A stretch of DNA of 64,000 bases from Paenibacillus foliorum (lineage in GTDB: Bacteria; Bacillota; Bacilli; Paenibacillales; NBRC-103111), in NCBI RefSeq assembly GCF_013141765.1, contig NZ_WHOD01000013.1:349135-413134 (forward strand). Reading direction: 5' to 3'. The notes under the pieces were generated by a model that had not been told where the DNA came from, searched no databases, and worked only from the letters and a program-made list of their open reading frames with translations. Both the position numbers and the translations under genes were made by a program. How positions within the stretch are numbered: position 1 is the stretch's first letter; every line of letters begins with the position of its first letter. Of this stretch, positions 56,864 through 64,000 are shown in pieces.

Positions 56864-57807
56864 TGAAAGTAGATCAGGAAACATTGAAGCTGGAAGTCAA
56901 TATTGGGAGTCTCCGGTTGCAGAATCCGATAATGCCTGCCTCCGGCGCCTTTGGAGAAGAGATGGATCAGGTGATTGACTTCAATAAAATCGCGGCCATC
57001 GTTCCCAAAAGCATTACGAAGTATCCACGCAAAGGTAATTTGACCCCGAGAGTATGCGAAGTTCCAGCAGGAATGATTAACTCCATTGGGATTCAAAGTA
57101 AAGGAATTGAATATTACCTGGAAAAGACCATTCCTTATTATAAGCAATATGAGGTTCCTCTAATCTCCAGTATTTCGGCTGATTCGATTGGCGAATTTAC
57201 GGAGATGGCCGAGATTATCGGGAAGCTGGAGGCAGTTAGCGCATTAGAGCTGAATATCTCATGCCCTAATCTAAAAGGAAATGGGCTTGCGTTCGGGATG
57301 GACCCGGAAGCAACGCGAGAATTGGTTCGTCACGTAAAGGAAGTGACGGATAAGCCGATCATCGCTAAGCTGTCGCCTAATGTAACCAGCATTCAGGAAA
57401 TTGCTCTTGCAGCGGAACAAGGCGGGGCAGATGGATTGAATGTAGCTAACACGATACTGGCTATGGCTATCGATATTCATACGCGCAAGCCCAAGATTGG
57501 CAATAACATGGGCGGACTCTCTGGTCCTGCCGTCAAGCCAATTATTGTTCGAATGATCTACCAGGTCCGTCAAGTTACCGAACTCCCGATTATCGGCTGT
57601 GGCGGTGTTATGAATGGGGAAGACGCGATCGAAATGATCTTGGCTGGGGCTACCGCCGTACAAGTGGGAACGGCCAGCTTTGTCCAACCAACGGCTATGC
57701 TCGATATTTTACAAGAAATGAAGGACTATATGGTTCAGTATCAAATTCAGGATATTAAACAATTAATTGGGAAAGTTATGGTAAACAATACTTATATTGC
57801 GGATTAA
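56860..57807 (+). CDS. pyrD: Dihydroorotate dehydrogenase catalytic subunit (class 1B)
   Basis: 315 residues, FMN-dependent barrel. The catalytic base Cys135 is in [11 protein letters not shown], with Lys50 in PKSITKYP, Asn74 in GMINSIG, and phosphate-loop motifs [13 protein letters not shown] and VQVGTASF. One deviation: the usual GLQNPG reads GIQSKG, changing a residue near the orotate pocket. With PyrK it interconverts dihydroorotate and orotate with NAD(H). The ATGA start overlaps pyrK. No terminator separates it from the chemoreceptor gene 95 bases on. Confidence 0.9.
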   Translation: MMKVDQETLKLEVNIGSLRLQNPIMPASGAFGEEMDQVIDFNKIAAIVPKSITKYPRKGNLTPRVCEVPAGMINSIGIQSKGIEYYLEKTIPYYKQYEVPLISSISADSIGEFTEMAEIIGKLEAVSALELNISCPNLKGNGLAFGMDPEATRELVRHVKEVTDKPIIAKLSPNVTSIQEIALAAEQGGADGLNVANTILAMAIDIHTRKPKIGNNMGGLSGPAVKPIIVRMIYQVRQVTELPIIGCGGVMNGEDAIEMILAGATAVQVGTASFVQPTAMLDILQEMKDYMVQYQIQDIKQLIGKVMVNNTYIAD

Positions 57808-57902
57808 CTATCCGCTTCTTCTACATAGGAAATTCGGCGCGATCAGAACGTAAATCAGCAGTATGCCCCAATAGGATGCGCATAACTGTATGGAGGTTTA
57901 TC

Positions 57903-59609
57903 TTGAGTATGGATGTGCTCCGTAATCTAAGGTTTCGATATAAAATTCTTATATTGAATGTAACGGCCATTATTTCTATCCTTGTTATTGCTTTCGTAGG
58001 TTATCACTATATGACCGGTATGGCTGTAAATACGAAGGACATGTACACAAACCGCTTATTGCCGGTTAAAGGTATCAATGCAATTCAAACGGCTACACGT
58101 ATGAACGAAGCGAGTATGCTTGAGTTTGTGTTAACCAAGGATGAATTGTTGAAAAGCAAAATTAGCAAGCAAGATCAATTCATCGATACTACTATTGAAG
58201 AATACGGGAAGCTTGCTAAGAGTTCGACAGAGCAGGAGCTGCTTCAAAAGTATAAGGCTGTGCTCCCTGCCTATCGTGCTGCATCAGTCAAAGTAATTGA
58301 GCTTGCTGCTGGCAATAACGAAGCGAAGGCATATGATGCTTTTGTGAGTGAAGCCAGCATTTTAGGCAATCAGGTTAATCAGATTCTTTCTGATTTATCA
58401 GCACACAATGAACAAATTGCCGAGCAATTGTATGAACAAACCGAGAAAGAATCGGCATCGGCACAACTCTTTACACTGATAGCAACCTTGTTGGCAGTCA
58501 GTGTATTTATAGTTGTAGGACTTCTCATCAACTATGTAATTACGAAGCCCATTCTCTCCCTGCAGTCTCTAATGAACCGAGCTGAAGCTGGAGATCTTTC
58601 CGTTGTCGGGGATTACCCATACAAGGATGAGGTGGGCAATTTAACTAATTCCTTCAATAATATGCTTCAGGGCTTGCGTGGTTTGGTCGTTCAGGTATCA
58701 GAGAATGCACTTATTATTTCTGCGAGCTCTCAACAGCTTCTTGCCGGTACCGAACAAGGGGCTTCCGCCTCTGAACAAATCGCAACTTCAAGTGAACATT
58801 TGGAGCAGGAGCTGGACAAGCAAGTGCAGAGTATAGAAGCTGCAACCACGGCTATTTATCAAATCAGAGGGAATGTCGTAACTATTGGTGATAACAGTGA
58901 ACATGTTTATTTGTCTGCAGCCAAAGCAGCGGGCCTTTCGAAAGAAGGAGCATCGAACGTATCGTCCGTATCCGAGCAAATGAAGTCCATTTATACAACG
59001 GTAAAAGACCTCGACACCACGGTTGAACTGCTGACTGGACATATTCAGGAAATAGGAAAGTTTGTCGCTGTCATTCATGAGATTGCCGCACAAACCAACC
59101 TGCTTTCCTTGAATGCAGCTATTGAAGCAGCACGCGCAGGGGAAGCGGGAAAAGGCTTTACCGTAGTAGCTGCAGAGGTGCGAAAGCTTGCTGATGAATC
59201 AGCCGATTCGTCTCATCACATTGAGAAGCTGATTGGTATGATTCAAGCGGAGATGAAGCGGATTGGCAGCACGATGCAGCACGGCTTAGGTGAAGTGGAG
59301 CTAGGGATTGAAAAAACGAAGCATACCCAAATCGTTTTTCATCATATTGATGAGGCGGTTGATCATGTATATGTGGGAGTTACCAGTGTTAAAAATACCA
59401 TTGATCAGCTTATCTCAGGCAGCGAAAGGATCGTGTCTGTAATGGATGTGGTTAATGAGGTGGCCAAGGAAGGGATGACTGTCAGTCGTCAAAGCACAGC
59501 ATCCAGTCAGGAGCAGCTTTCAAGCATGGAGGAGATTAGGAGTGCGGCGGATTCGCTTGCCAAGCTTTCTGAGGAGTTGCAGCTGACCTTGCAGCATTTC
59601 CGATTGTAA
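57903..59609 (+). CDS. Methyl-accepting chemotaxis protein
   Basis: 568 residues. Membrane helix 1 (about 15-35), a four-helix-bundle ligand domain (about 36-180, [20 protein letters not shown]), helix 2 (about 185-208), HAMP (about 210-265) and a long signalling coiled coil. The signalling tip reads [23 protein letters not shown] 57903 lies seven bases after GGAGG; ATG 57909 is an alternative and ATG 57876 is upstream of the ribosome site. It follows pyrD without a terminator, so a link to the cluster's substrate is possible but unproven. Confidence 0.88.
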   Translation: MSMDVLRNLRFRYKILILNVTAIISILVIAFVGYHYMTGMAVNTKDMYTNRLLPVKGINAIQTATRMNEASMLEFVLTKDELLKSKISKQDQFIDTTIEEYGKLAKSSTEQELLQKYKAVLPAYRAASVKVIELAAGNNEAKAYDAFVSEASILGNQVNQILSDLSAHNEQIAEQLYEQTEKESASAQLFTLIATLLAVSVFIVVGLLINYVITKPILSLQSLMNRAEAGDLSVVGDYPYKDEVGNLTNSFNNMLQGLRGLVVQVSENALIISASSQQLLAGTEQGASASEQIATSSEHLEQELDKQVQSIEAATTAIYQIRGNVVTIGDNSEHVYLSAAKAAGLSKEGASNVSSVSEQMKSIYTTVKDLDTTVELLTGHIQEIGKFVAVIHEIAAQTNLLSLNAAIEAARAGEAGKGFTVVAAEVRKLADESADSSHHIEKLIGMIQAEMKRIGSTMQHGLGEVELGIEKTKHTQIVFHHIDEAVDHVYVGVTSVKNTIDQLISGSERIVSVMDVVNEVAKEGMTVSRQSTASSQEQLSSMEEIRSAADSLAKLSEELQLTLQHFRL

Positions 59610-59709
59610 ATATAGGGTTAAACAAAAAAACAATGATTATTTATGCGTTTTATTGTATAATTATAAGGAATCATTACAATTTTTATTAGAGATAGAAGGG
59701 ATGATTTAA

Positions 59710-59892
59710 ATGGATAAAGTGGAGAGAGTTAAAGTAGTATCTGAGCTGTATGAACTAATTAACATGTACTATGTGGAACGCGATCAGCCAAGTGAGGAAA
59801 ACAACTTTTTTGCAAAAGTGGAAATATGCTGCAAGCAATTAGATTTAGATTTTGATGAGCTCAAAAAAGTATTTGAACTTAATTCAATTTGA
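59710..59892 (+). CDS. Small acidic hypothetical protein
   Basis: 60 residues, no recognised family. It is strongly acidic and mostly helical (VERVKVVSELYELINMYYVE, KVEICCKQLDLDFDELKKVF), with a CC pair. A good GAAGGGATG ribosome site, a TATAAT box upstream (about 59655) and a terminator after it argue that it is a real gene transcribed on its own. Confidence 0.6.
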   Translation: MDKVERVKVVSELYELINMYYVERDQPSEENNFFAKVEICCKQLDLDFDELKKVFELNSI

Positions 59893-59916
59893 TTTTAAAT
59901 GATAGCTAATTTTTAT

Positions 59917-59954
59917 AAAAGCAGCACCTCTTTTGGGAGGTAGCTGCTTTTTTT
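59917..59954 (+). terminator. Terminator of the small acidic gene
   Basis: AAAAGCAGC and GCTGCTTTT arms with inner ACCTC/GAGGT, then TTT. Confidence 0.85.
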
Positions 59955-60041
59955 AGCAACCAGACCTCCGGTGTACTGCCCTTCATTACCGTTTTTTGAT
60001 CGGCTGTTGCATGAAGATCGCTATTCACTTTATCCTGCCGA

Positions 60042-60079
60042 CATGACATTTGTCATGTGTATGACTTGACACTTATGAC
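60042..60079 (+). promoter_or_regulatory. DesR-like operator upstream of des
   Basis: CATGACA-TT-TGTCATG is a perfect palindrome (60042-60057). It is followed by half-sites ATGAC at 60061 and 60075. The site lies just upstream of a weak -35/TACAAT (60103-60108), as expected for an activator. DesR~P in bacilli binds inverted repeats ahead of the desaturase gene. Confidence 0.65.
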
Positions 60080-60170
60080 TAACATTACTTGTTTTCTTTT
60101 ATTACAATAAAGGTGGAGCTAAATGTCATGAGTCATGTCTAGCTTAAGCGTACATTTCAAGGAGGAACCC

Positions 60171-61211
60171 ATGTCTAGTTCTAATCATCAAGCTCAGTTG
60201 AGAAAAAACGTCGCCCCTTATGAAAAATCAATCACGAAATCGAGTGTAAGACAAATTCTCAACACCATACCTCCTTTAATCCTGTTGTGGGTAGCTGCGT
60301 ATTTAAGCTTATCTGTTTCTTACTGGCTTTCGCTCGCTTTCTCCATCATTGCATCTGGATTTGTGATACGTACTTTTATCATTTTCCATGACTGTTGTCA
60401 TCAATCCTTTTTCAAAAATCGGTTAGCTAATGAAATTCTTGGTACAGTTACGGGAGTCATTACAATGTTTCCTTATCACCAATGGAAAAATGCTCACTCG
60501 ATTCATCATGCAACAAGCAGCAATTTAGATAAACGGGGCATTGGAGATATATGGATGCTCACCGTAGATGAATATATAGCTTTGCCTTTATGGAGCCGGA
60601 TTGCCTATCGGTTATATCGCAACCCATTGAGCATGATCATCGTTGGACCTATCTACACCTTCCTTATTGCGCAACGCTTTAACGTAAAAGGCGCTCGCCG
60701 TCCGGAACGTATCAACACATGGATCACTAATATATGTATTGTTGCTTTATACAGCCTTCTTTGCTGGGCCATCGGATGGCAAACGTTTTTATTGATACAA
60801 GGTCCGATTTTCTGGATTTCGGGTGCACTCGGGATTTGGCTATTTTATGTACAGCATCAGTTTGAAGACTCCTACTTTGAGAATGAAGAGGAATGGAGTT
60901 ATGTTAAAGCTGCTGTTGAAGGAAGCTCTTATTACAAGCTCCCCAAAGTATTGCAATGGATAACAGGAAACATTGGCTTCCATCATGTGCATCATTTAAA
61001 TCCAAGAGTGCCGAACTATCATCTGGAGGAAGCCCATAACGCGGTGCCGCCCTTGCAGCAAGTTACAACCATCACCATTGCTACTAGTCTTAAATCACTA
61101 CAATTCCGTCTATGGGATGAGGAGAACAAAGCATTTGTTGGATTTAAGGAAATTCGTCATCTGCTTCTAAAGCCAAAACCATTAACGGCTGGCACAAAAA
61201 AGTCTGCATAA
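60171..61211 (+). CDS. des: Acyl-lipid desaturase
   Basis: 346 residues, membrane di-iron fatty acid desaturase that introduces a double bond into acyl chains of membrane lipids at low temperature. The three histidine boxes are HDCCHQSF, HSIHHATSS and HHVHHLNPRVPNY, between pairs of membrane helices. AAGGAGG at 60159-60165 decides the ATG at 60171; an in-frame ATG at 60135 is upstream of it. Controlled by the DesK-DesR pair that follows. Confidence 0.92.
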   Translation: MSSSNHQAQLRKNVAPYEKSITKSSVRQILNTIPPLILLWVAAYLSLSVSYWLSLAFSIIASGFVIRTFIIFHDCCHQSFFKNRLANEILGTVTGVITMFPYHQWKNAHSIHHATSSNLDKRGIGDIWMLTVDEYIALPLWSRIAYRLYRNPLSMIIVGPIYTFLIAQRFNVKGARRPERINTWITNICIVALYSLLCWAIGWQTFLLIQGPIFWISGALGIWLFYVQHQFEDSYFENEEEWSYVKAAVEGSSYYKLPKVLQWITGNIGFHHVHHLNPRVPNYHLEEAHNAVPPLQQVTTITIATSLKSLQFRLWDEENKAFVGFKEIRHLLLKPKPLTAGTKKSA

Positions 61212-61281
61212 CTGGGAATACTAAGTGGGCACATATGACACTACATTCCTTGCAATGCTTATCCAAACTTTGATTTATATA

Positions 61282-61290
61282 TGCTAAAAT
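61282..61290 (+). promoter_or_regulatory. Extended -10 promoter of desK-desR
   Basis: TGCTAAAAT matches the extended -10 TGnTATAAT with one mismatch and lies 38 bases ahead of desK, giving the regulators a promoter separate from des. Confidence 0.4.
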
Positions 61291-61327
61291 AGAAGTAACG
61301 AATGTACGTCAATTAGGAGAATTTGCC

Positions 61328-62467
61328 ATGCAGCTGAAGAAATACCAACTTTTTCCCAAAAGCACTGGACTAAGCCCCTATGTGTGGCTCGTGTTTGGTA
61401 TTCTTCCGTTCTATTTTATCTTCCGTTCTTCATCTAATTTGGAGATTACATCGGGAATTTTGATGATTATTGCCTTTTTTTTCTGCTACCGGTTGACCTT
61501 TTATTATAAAGGCTGGCCGGTATATGTGGGCATAAGCTTACAAATTGCTATATCTATTGCGATGACGATTCTTTTTAATTACGCCTACTTTTCCTTCTTC
61601 CTAGCATTCTTTATTGGGAATATTCAGAATAAGGCCGGGTTTATTACGCTTTACACCGTTCATATAGTAACGAGCATCATAACCGTAAATATTGGCTTTA
61701 TTTTGCAAAATAAGTTTTTCCTATCGCAAGCTCCTTTTATATTAATCTGTCTTATCGGCGTCGTTCTACTTCCATTAGGCAGTTACAACCGCAATAAGCG
61801 TGGAGAGCTTCAGGAGCAGCTTAAGGATGCCAATATGAGGATTTCTGAGCTGGTCAAGATCGAGGAGCGTCAGCGTATAGCTCGAGATTTACATGATACA
61901 CTGGGTCAAAAGCTATCGCTTATAGGGTTGAAGAGTGATTTAGCCAGTAAACTAATAACTAAAGATCCAGATAGAGCACGTGCGGAAATAAAGGATGTCC
62001 AGCAAACGGCCAGAACGGCATTGAAGGAAGTTAGACATATTGTTTCGCAAATGAGGGGAACAAGGATCGAAGAGGAAATTTCTCATGTTCAGCAAATTCT
62101 GAAGGCCGCTCAAATTGAATTCTGTTTGGAAGGTAACGACGCCATTGCTAACGTCTCTTTATTGTCAGAAAATGTGCTAAGCATGTGTCTGAAGGAAGCC
62201 GTAACCAATGTTGTCAAACATAGCGGCGCCTCGGCTTGCTCCCTCACTTTTGAGCGAACCCAATCGGAGCTTTTGATGAAAGTTCATGATAATGGAATAG
62301 GCTTGACAGAGCAATTCAATATTAAAAGGGGAAATGGATTGCAGGGGATAAAAGAGAGACTGGAATTCGTTAACGGAAGCCTTGAGTTTGTACTGTCTGA
62401 AGGAACAACAATCATCATGAGAATCCCCCAAATGATAAACCAATCGGATAAGGGTGAGCGTACATGA
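61328..62467 (+). CDS. desK: Cold-sensing histidine kinase DesK
   Basis: 379 residues. About five N-terminal membrane helices (about 18-150) act as a membrane-thickness sensor, as in B. subtilis. A helical linker leads to a HisKA_3 domain with RIARDLHDTLGQKLSLIG (phospho-His189, versus His188 in B. subtilis) and a short ATPase domain with NVVKHSGAS and GNGLQGIKERL. It phosphorylates DesR when membrane fluidity falls. AGGAGA precedes ATG; its stop overlaps the desR start (ATGA). Confidence 0.92.
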   Translation: MQLKKYQLFPKSTGLSPYVWLVFGILPFYFIFRSSSNLEITSGILMIIAFFFCYRLTFYYKGWPVYVGISLQIAISIAMTILFNYAYFSFFLAFFIGNIQNKAGFITLYTVHIVTSIITVNIGFILQNKFFLSQAPFILICLIGVVLLPLGSYNRNKRGELQEQLKDANMRISELVKIEERQRIARDLHDTLGQKLSLIGLKSDLASKLITKDPDRARAEIKDVQQTARTALKEVRHIVSQMRGTRIEEEISHVQQILKAAQIEFCLEGNDAIANVSLLSENVLSMCLKEAVTNVVKHSGASACSLTFERTQSELLMKVHDNGIGLTEQFNIKRGNGLQGIKERLEFVNGSLEFVLSEGTTIIMRIPQMINQSDKGERT

Positions 62468-63063
62468 TAAGAATTGTGATTGCTGAAGATCAACGAATGT
62501 TACTGGGAGCTCTCGGTTCCCTGCTTGATTTGGAAGAGGACATGGAGGTTGTAGGTAAAGCAGCAGATGGCGAAAAAGCTTTAGAGCTTGTACGTCTTCA
62601 TCAACCTGATGTTTGTATCATGGATATTGAAATGCCAGTGAAAACCGGGCTTGAGGTTGCCGAACAATTAAAAGGGGACAGGTGCAAGGTCATCATTCTA
62701 ACAACCTTTGCGCGTGCAGGCTATTTTGATCGTGCAATCAAGGCAGGTGTAAGCGCGTATTTGTTGAAGGATAGTCCAAGCGAGGAGCTAGCTAACACCA
62801 TTCGGAGTGTATTGAGCGGCCGCCGGGTTTATGCCTCGGAATTGGTCGATGAGGCGTATAGCGATGACAATCCATTGACTGAACGGGAGAAGCAGGTTCT
62901 ATCCTTGATAGCCGATGGAAAGAACACTAAGGAAATTGCGAGCCAGCTCTACCTGACTACAGGAACCATTCGAAATTATATTTCAGTCATCCTCGATAAG
63001 CTTGATGTCAGTAACCGGATCGAAGCTATCAAGCATTTCAATGAAAAAGGATGGTTCAAATGA
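62464..63063 (+). CDS. desR: NarL/LuxR-type response regulator DesR
   Basis: 199 residues. Receiver domain with phospho-Asp54 (VCIMDIEMPVKTG), the same position as in B. subtilis DesR, and LLKDSPSEELA at the switch Lys. The C-terminal LuxR helix-turn-helix is LTEREKQVLSLIADGKNTKE, then IASQLYLTTGTIRNYISVIL. When phosphorylated it should bind the palindrome upstream of des. Translationally coupled to desK. Confidence 0.93.
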   Translation: MIRIVIAEDQRMLLGALGSLLDLEEDMEVVGKAADGEKALELVRLHQPDVCIMDIEMPVKTGLEVAEQLKGDRCKVIILTTFARAGYFDRAIKAGVSAYLLKDSPSEELANTIRSVLSGRRVYASELVDEAYSDDNPLTEREKQVLSLIADGKNTKEIASQLYLTTGTIRNYISVILDKLDVSNRIEAIKHFNEKGWFK

Positions 63064-63087
63064 CGTCAGAATTTAGCTTTAAATGTT

Positions 63088-63126
63088 AAGCCGTGGGAGG
63101 TAACTTGCTCCCTGCGGCTTTTTTGT
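63088..63126 (+). terminator. Terminator of desK-desR
   Basis: AAGCCG and CGGCTT arms with inner GGGAG/CTCCC, then TTTTTTG. Confidence 0.85.
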
Positions 63127-63206
63127 TTTTTACAAAGTTAATAAGCCATAGGAATGTTAATCCTATAGTTAGACAATACTGATAGGTAAGAAGGAGGTGA
63201 ATGTAC

Positions 63207-63362
63207 ATGGCCAAGGATGTTCTATGTGACGTCAATTCCTGTAAGTATTGGGCAACAGGCAATAAATGCAATGCTTCCTCTATTTATGTAGTTAGCCATC
63301 GCGGTAAACAGGCTGCTAACTCGGAGGAAACCGATTGTAAAACTTTTGAACCCCAAATTTAA
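63207..63362 (+). CDS. DUF1540 miniprotein (cysteine-rich)
   Basis: 51 residues opening AKDVLCDVNSCKYWATGNKC, then NASSIYVVS and a final ETDCKTF. The four cysteines in C-x4-C-x8-C and a later single C match the DUF1540 family of putative metal-binding small proteins common in spore formers. AAGGAGGTGA is a perfect ribosome site with normal spacing. A hairpin terminator follows. Function unknown. Confidence 0.8.
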   Translation: MAKDVLCDVNSCKYWATGNKCNASSIYVVSHRGKQAANSEETDCKTFEPQI

Positions 63363-63376
63363 TGAGTGAACACGAA

Positions 63377-63407
63377 GGCAACTGTTACAGCAGTTGTCTT
63401 TTTCTTT
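63377..63407 (+). terminator. Terminator of the DUF1540 gene
   Basis: GGCAACTG and CAGTTGTC pairing, then TTTTTCTTTT. Confidence 0.7.
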
Positions 63408-63424
63408 TATAGTTTAACCGACAA

Positions 63425-63439
63425 TGATAATCGTTATCA
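63425..63439 (+). promoter_or_regulatory. Fur-type box
   Basis: TGATAAT-C-GTTATCA matches the Fur consensus TGATAAT-N-ATTATCA with one mismatch. It lies about 200 bases ahead of the small gene at 63633. A TATAAT at 63538-63543 is downstream, so the exact promoter it would control is not clear. Confidence 0.55.
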
Positions 63440-63632
63440 CAATTTAATGAATTTATTTTCATTTTATTTATTTATCCATAAGTCCAAACGATGAACTTTA
63501 TTCATTATTTAATCAGATTAACCCGTTCGAATGGGAGTATAATGTGCTTCGACATTGTCAAATTCTTAGAAATACTGTTAAACTAATAAAATGCTTACGA
63601 AGAGATGTATAAATTAGAACAGGAGAGAGAAA

Positions 63633-63884
63633 ATGAATACTACTATATTAAATAAATATTGTATTGATACAGTTGGATTTGCTGTTACGAAAATTGGAAA
63701 GATCACTAAAGTCGCCAACAGAACCATTCATGTGGATTGGGGTTTTAAAAGCATGATCTATATTAATAAGGATTTTCGCTGGATTCCTCTAACTCAGGAA
63801 GAAATTGAAAAGAAGTATAAGAAGAATAAGTTTTCCCCAGATGCCCTTAAGAGAGCACAGCAATTAGGTTTTGAGATCCAGTAG
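63633..63884 (+). CDS. Small basic hypothetical protein
   Basis: 83 residues, no recognised family. The N-terminal half is predicted beta-rich (GFAVTKIGKITKVANRTIHV, DWGFKSMIYI) and the C-terminal half helical and lysine-rich (EEIEKKYKKNKFSPDALKRA). Soluble, no signal peptide. AGGAGAGAG precedes ATG. A Fur-like box lies upstream, so iron control is possible. Confidence 0.65.
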   Translation: MNTTILNKYCIDTVGFAVTKIGKITKVANRTIHVDWGFKSMIYINKDFRWIPLTQEEIEKKYKKNKFSPDALKRAQQLGFEIQ

Positions 63885-63937
63885 AAATAAGCTTACGCTC
63901 ACAGCAGTTCGAAATAGGAATAAATAATAAATAACAC

Positions 63938-63967
63938 TTGCAATGGGTGGGCTATACGTGGTATATT
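63938..63967 (+). promoter_or_regulatory. Possible promoter for a gene beyond the right edge
   Basis: TTGCAA and TATATT with an 18-base spacer. No coding start follows before the window ends. Confidence 0.3.
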
Positions 63968-64000
63968 GTCAATCTTGCTGTTGCGAAGCGATGGAATAGC

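Overview
The window looks like chromosomal DNA of a spore-forming, low-to-moderate GC member of the Firmicutes, most probably Paenibacillus or a close relative. The grounds are strong AGGAGG-type ribosome binding sites with frequent TTG and GTG starts, an S-layer-homology (SLH) anchored giant surface protein, a PAS sensor kinase of sporulation-kinase type, a LytS-tailed hybrid kinase, a DUF3892 protein, a des-desK-desR thermosensor set, and a yjlC-ndh pair with a Rex box. No rRNA, tRNA, CRISPR array or transposase was recognised.

Layout. 1-12 kb: a sensor kinase cut by the left edge, a methyltransferase/TPR protein, two decayed genes (a frameshifted membrane protein and a hybrid histidine kinase lacking its N-terminus), two GNAT acetyltransferases, a VOC protein, an ATP-dependent DNA ligase and a two-component pair whose response regulator has ATC where its start codon should be. 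12-22 kb: a YetF-like membrane protein, then a peptide import and hydrolysis operon (M20 dipeptidase, Dpp/Opp-type ABC transporter, M20 amidohydrolase) and a convergent LysR regulator. 22-27 kb: the Rex-controlled yjlC-ndh operon, a TipA-type MerR regulator, a duplicated YiaAB protein and a HupE/UreJ-like protein. 27.7-36.2 kb: one 2808-residue secreted SLH protein with lamin-tail, OB-fold, PHP and 5'-nucleotidase modules. 36-41 kb: a TcyP-like symporter, Fur with a PerR-type box, a secreted SH3-like/BsuPI protein, a truncated sensor gene and a long inverted-repeat element.

41-58 kb is the most interesting part. carAB is transcribed leftwards from a promoter overlapped by two ArgR/AhrC boxes. 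Divergently, a PucR-family regulator is followed by dihydroorotase, phosphopentomutase, an NMT1-type ABC importer with two permeases, a uridine phosphorylase, an N-carbamoyl amidohydrolase, and PyrK plus PyrD. pyrB, pyrE and pyrF are absent and no PyrR attenuator was seen. Read together, the genes describe import of a pyrimidine base or nucleoside, release of ribose phosphate, ring reduction, ring opening and decarbamoylation. This would be a catabolic route assembled from biosynthetic enzymes run in reverse. A chemoreceptor gene follows directly.

58-64 kb: the chemoreceptor, a small unknown gene, des-desK-desR (membrane-fluidity control) with a DesR-like operator, a DUF1540 miniprotein, and a small unknown gene downstream of a Fur-like box. 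All functions are inferred from sequence alone; no database search was possible.
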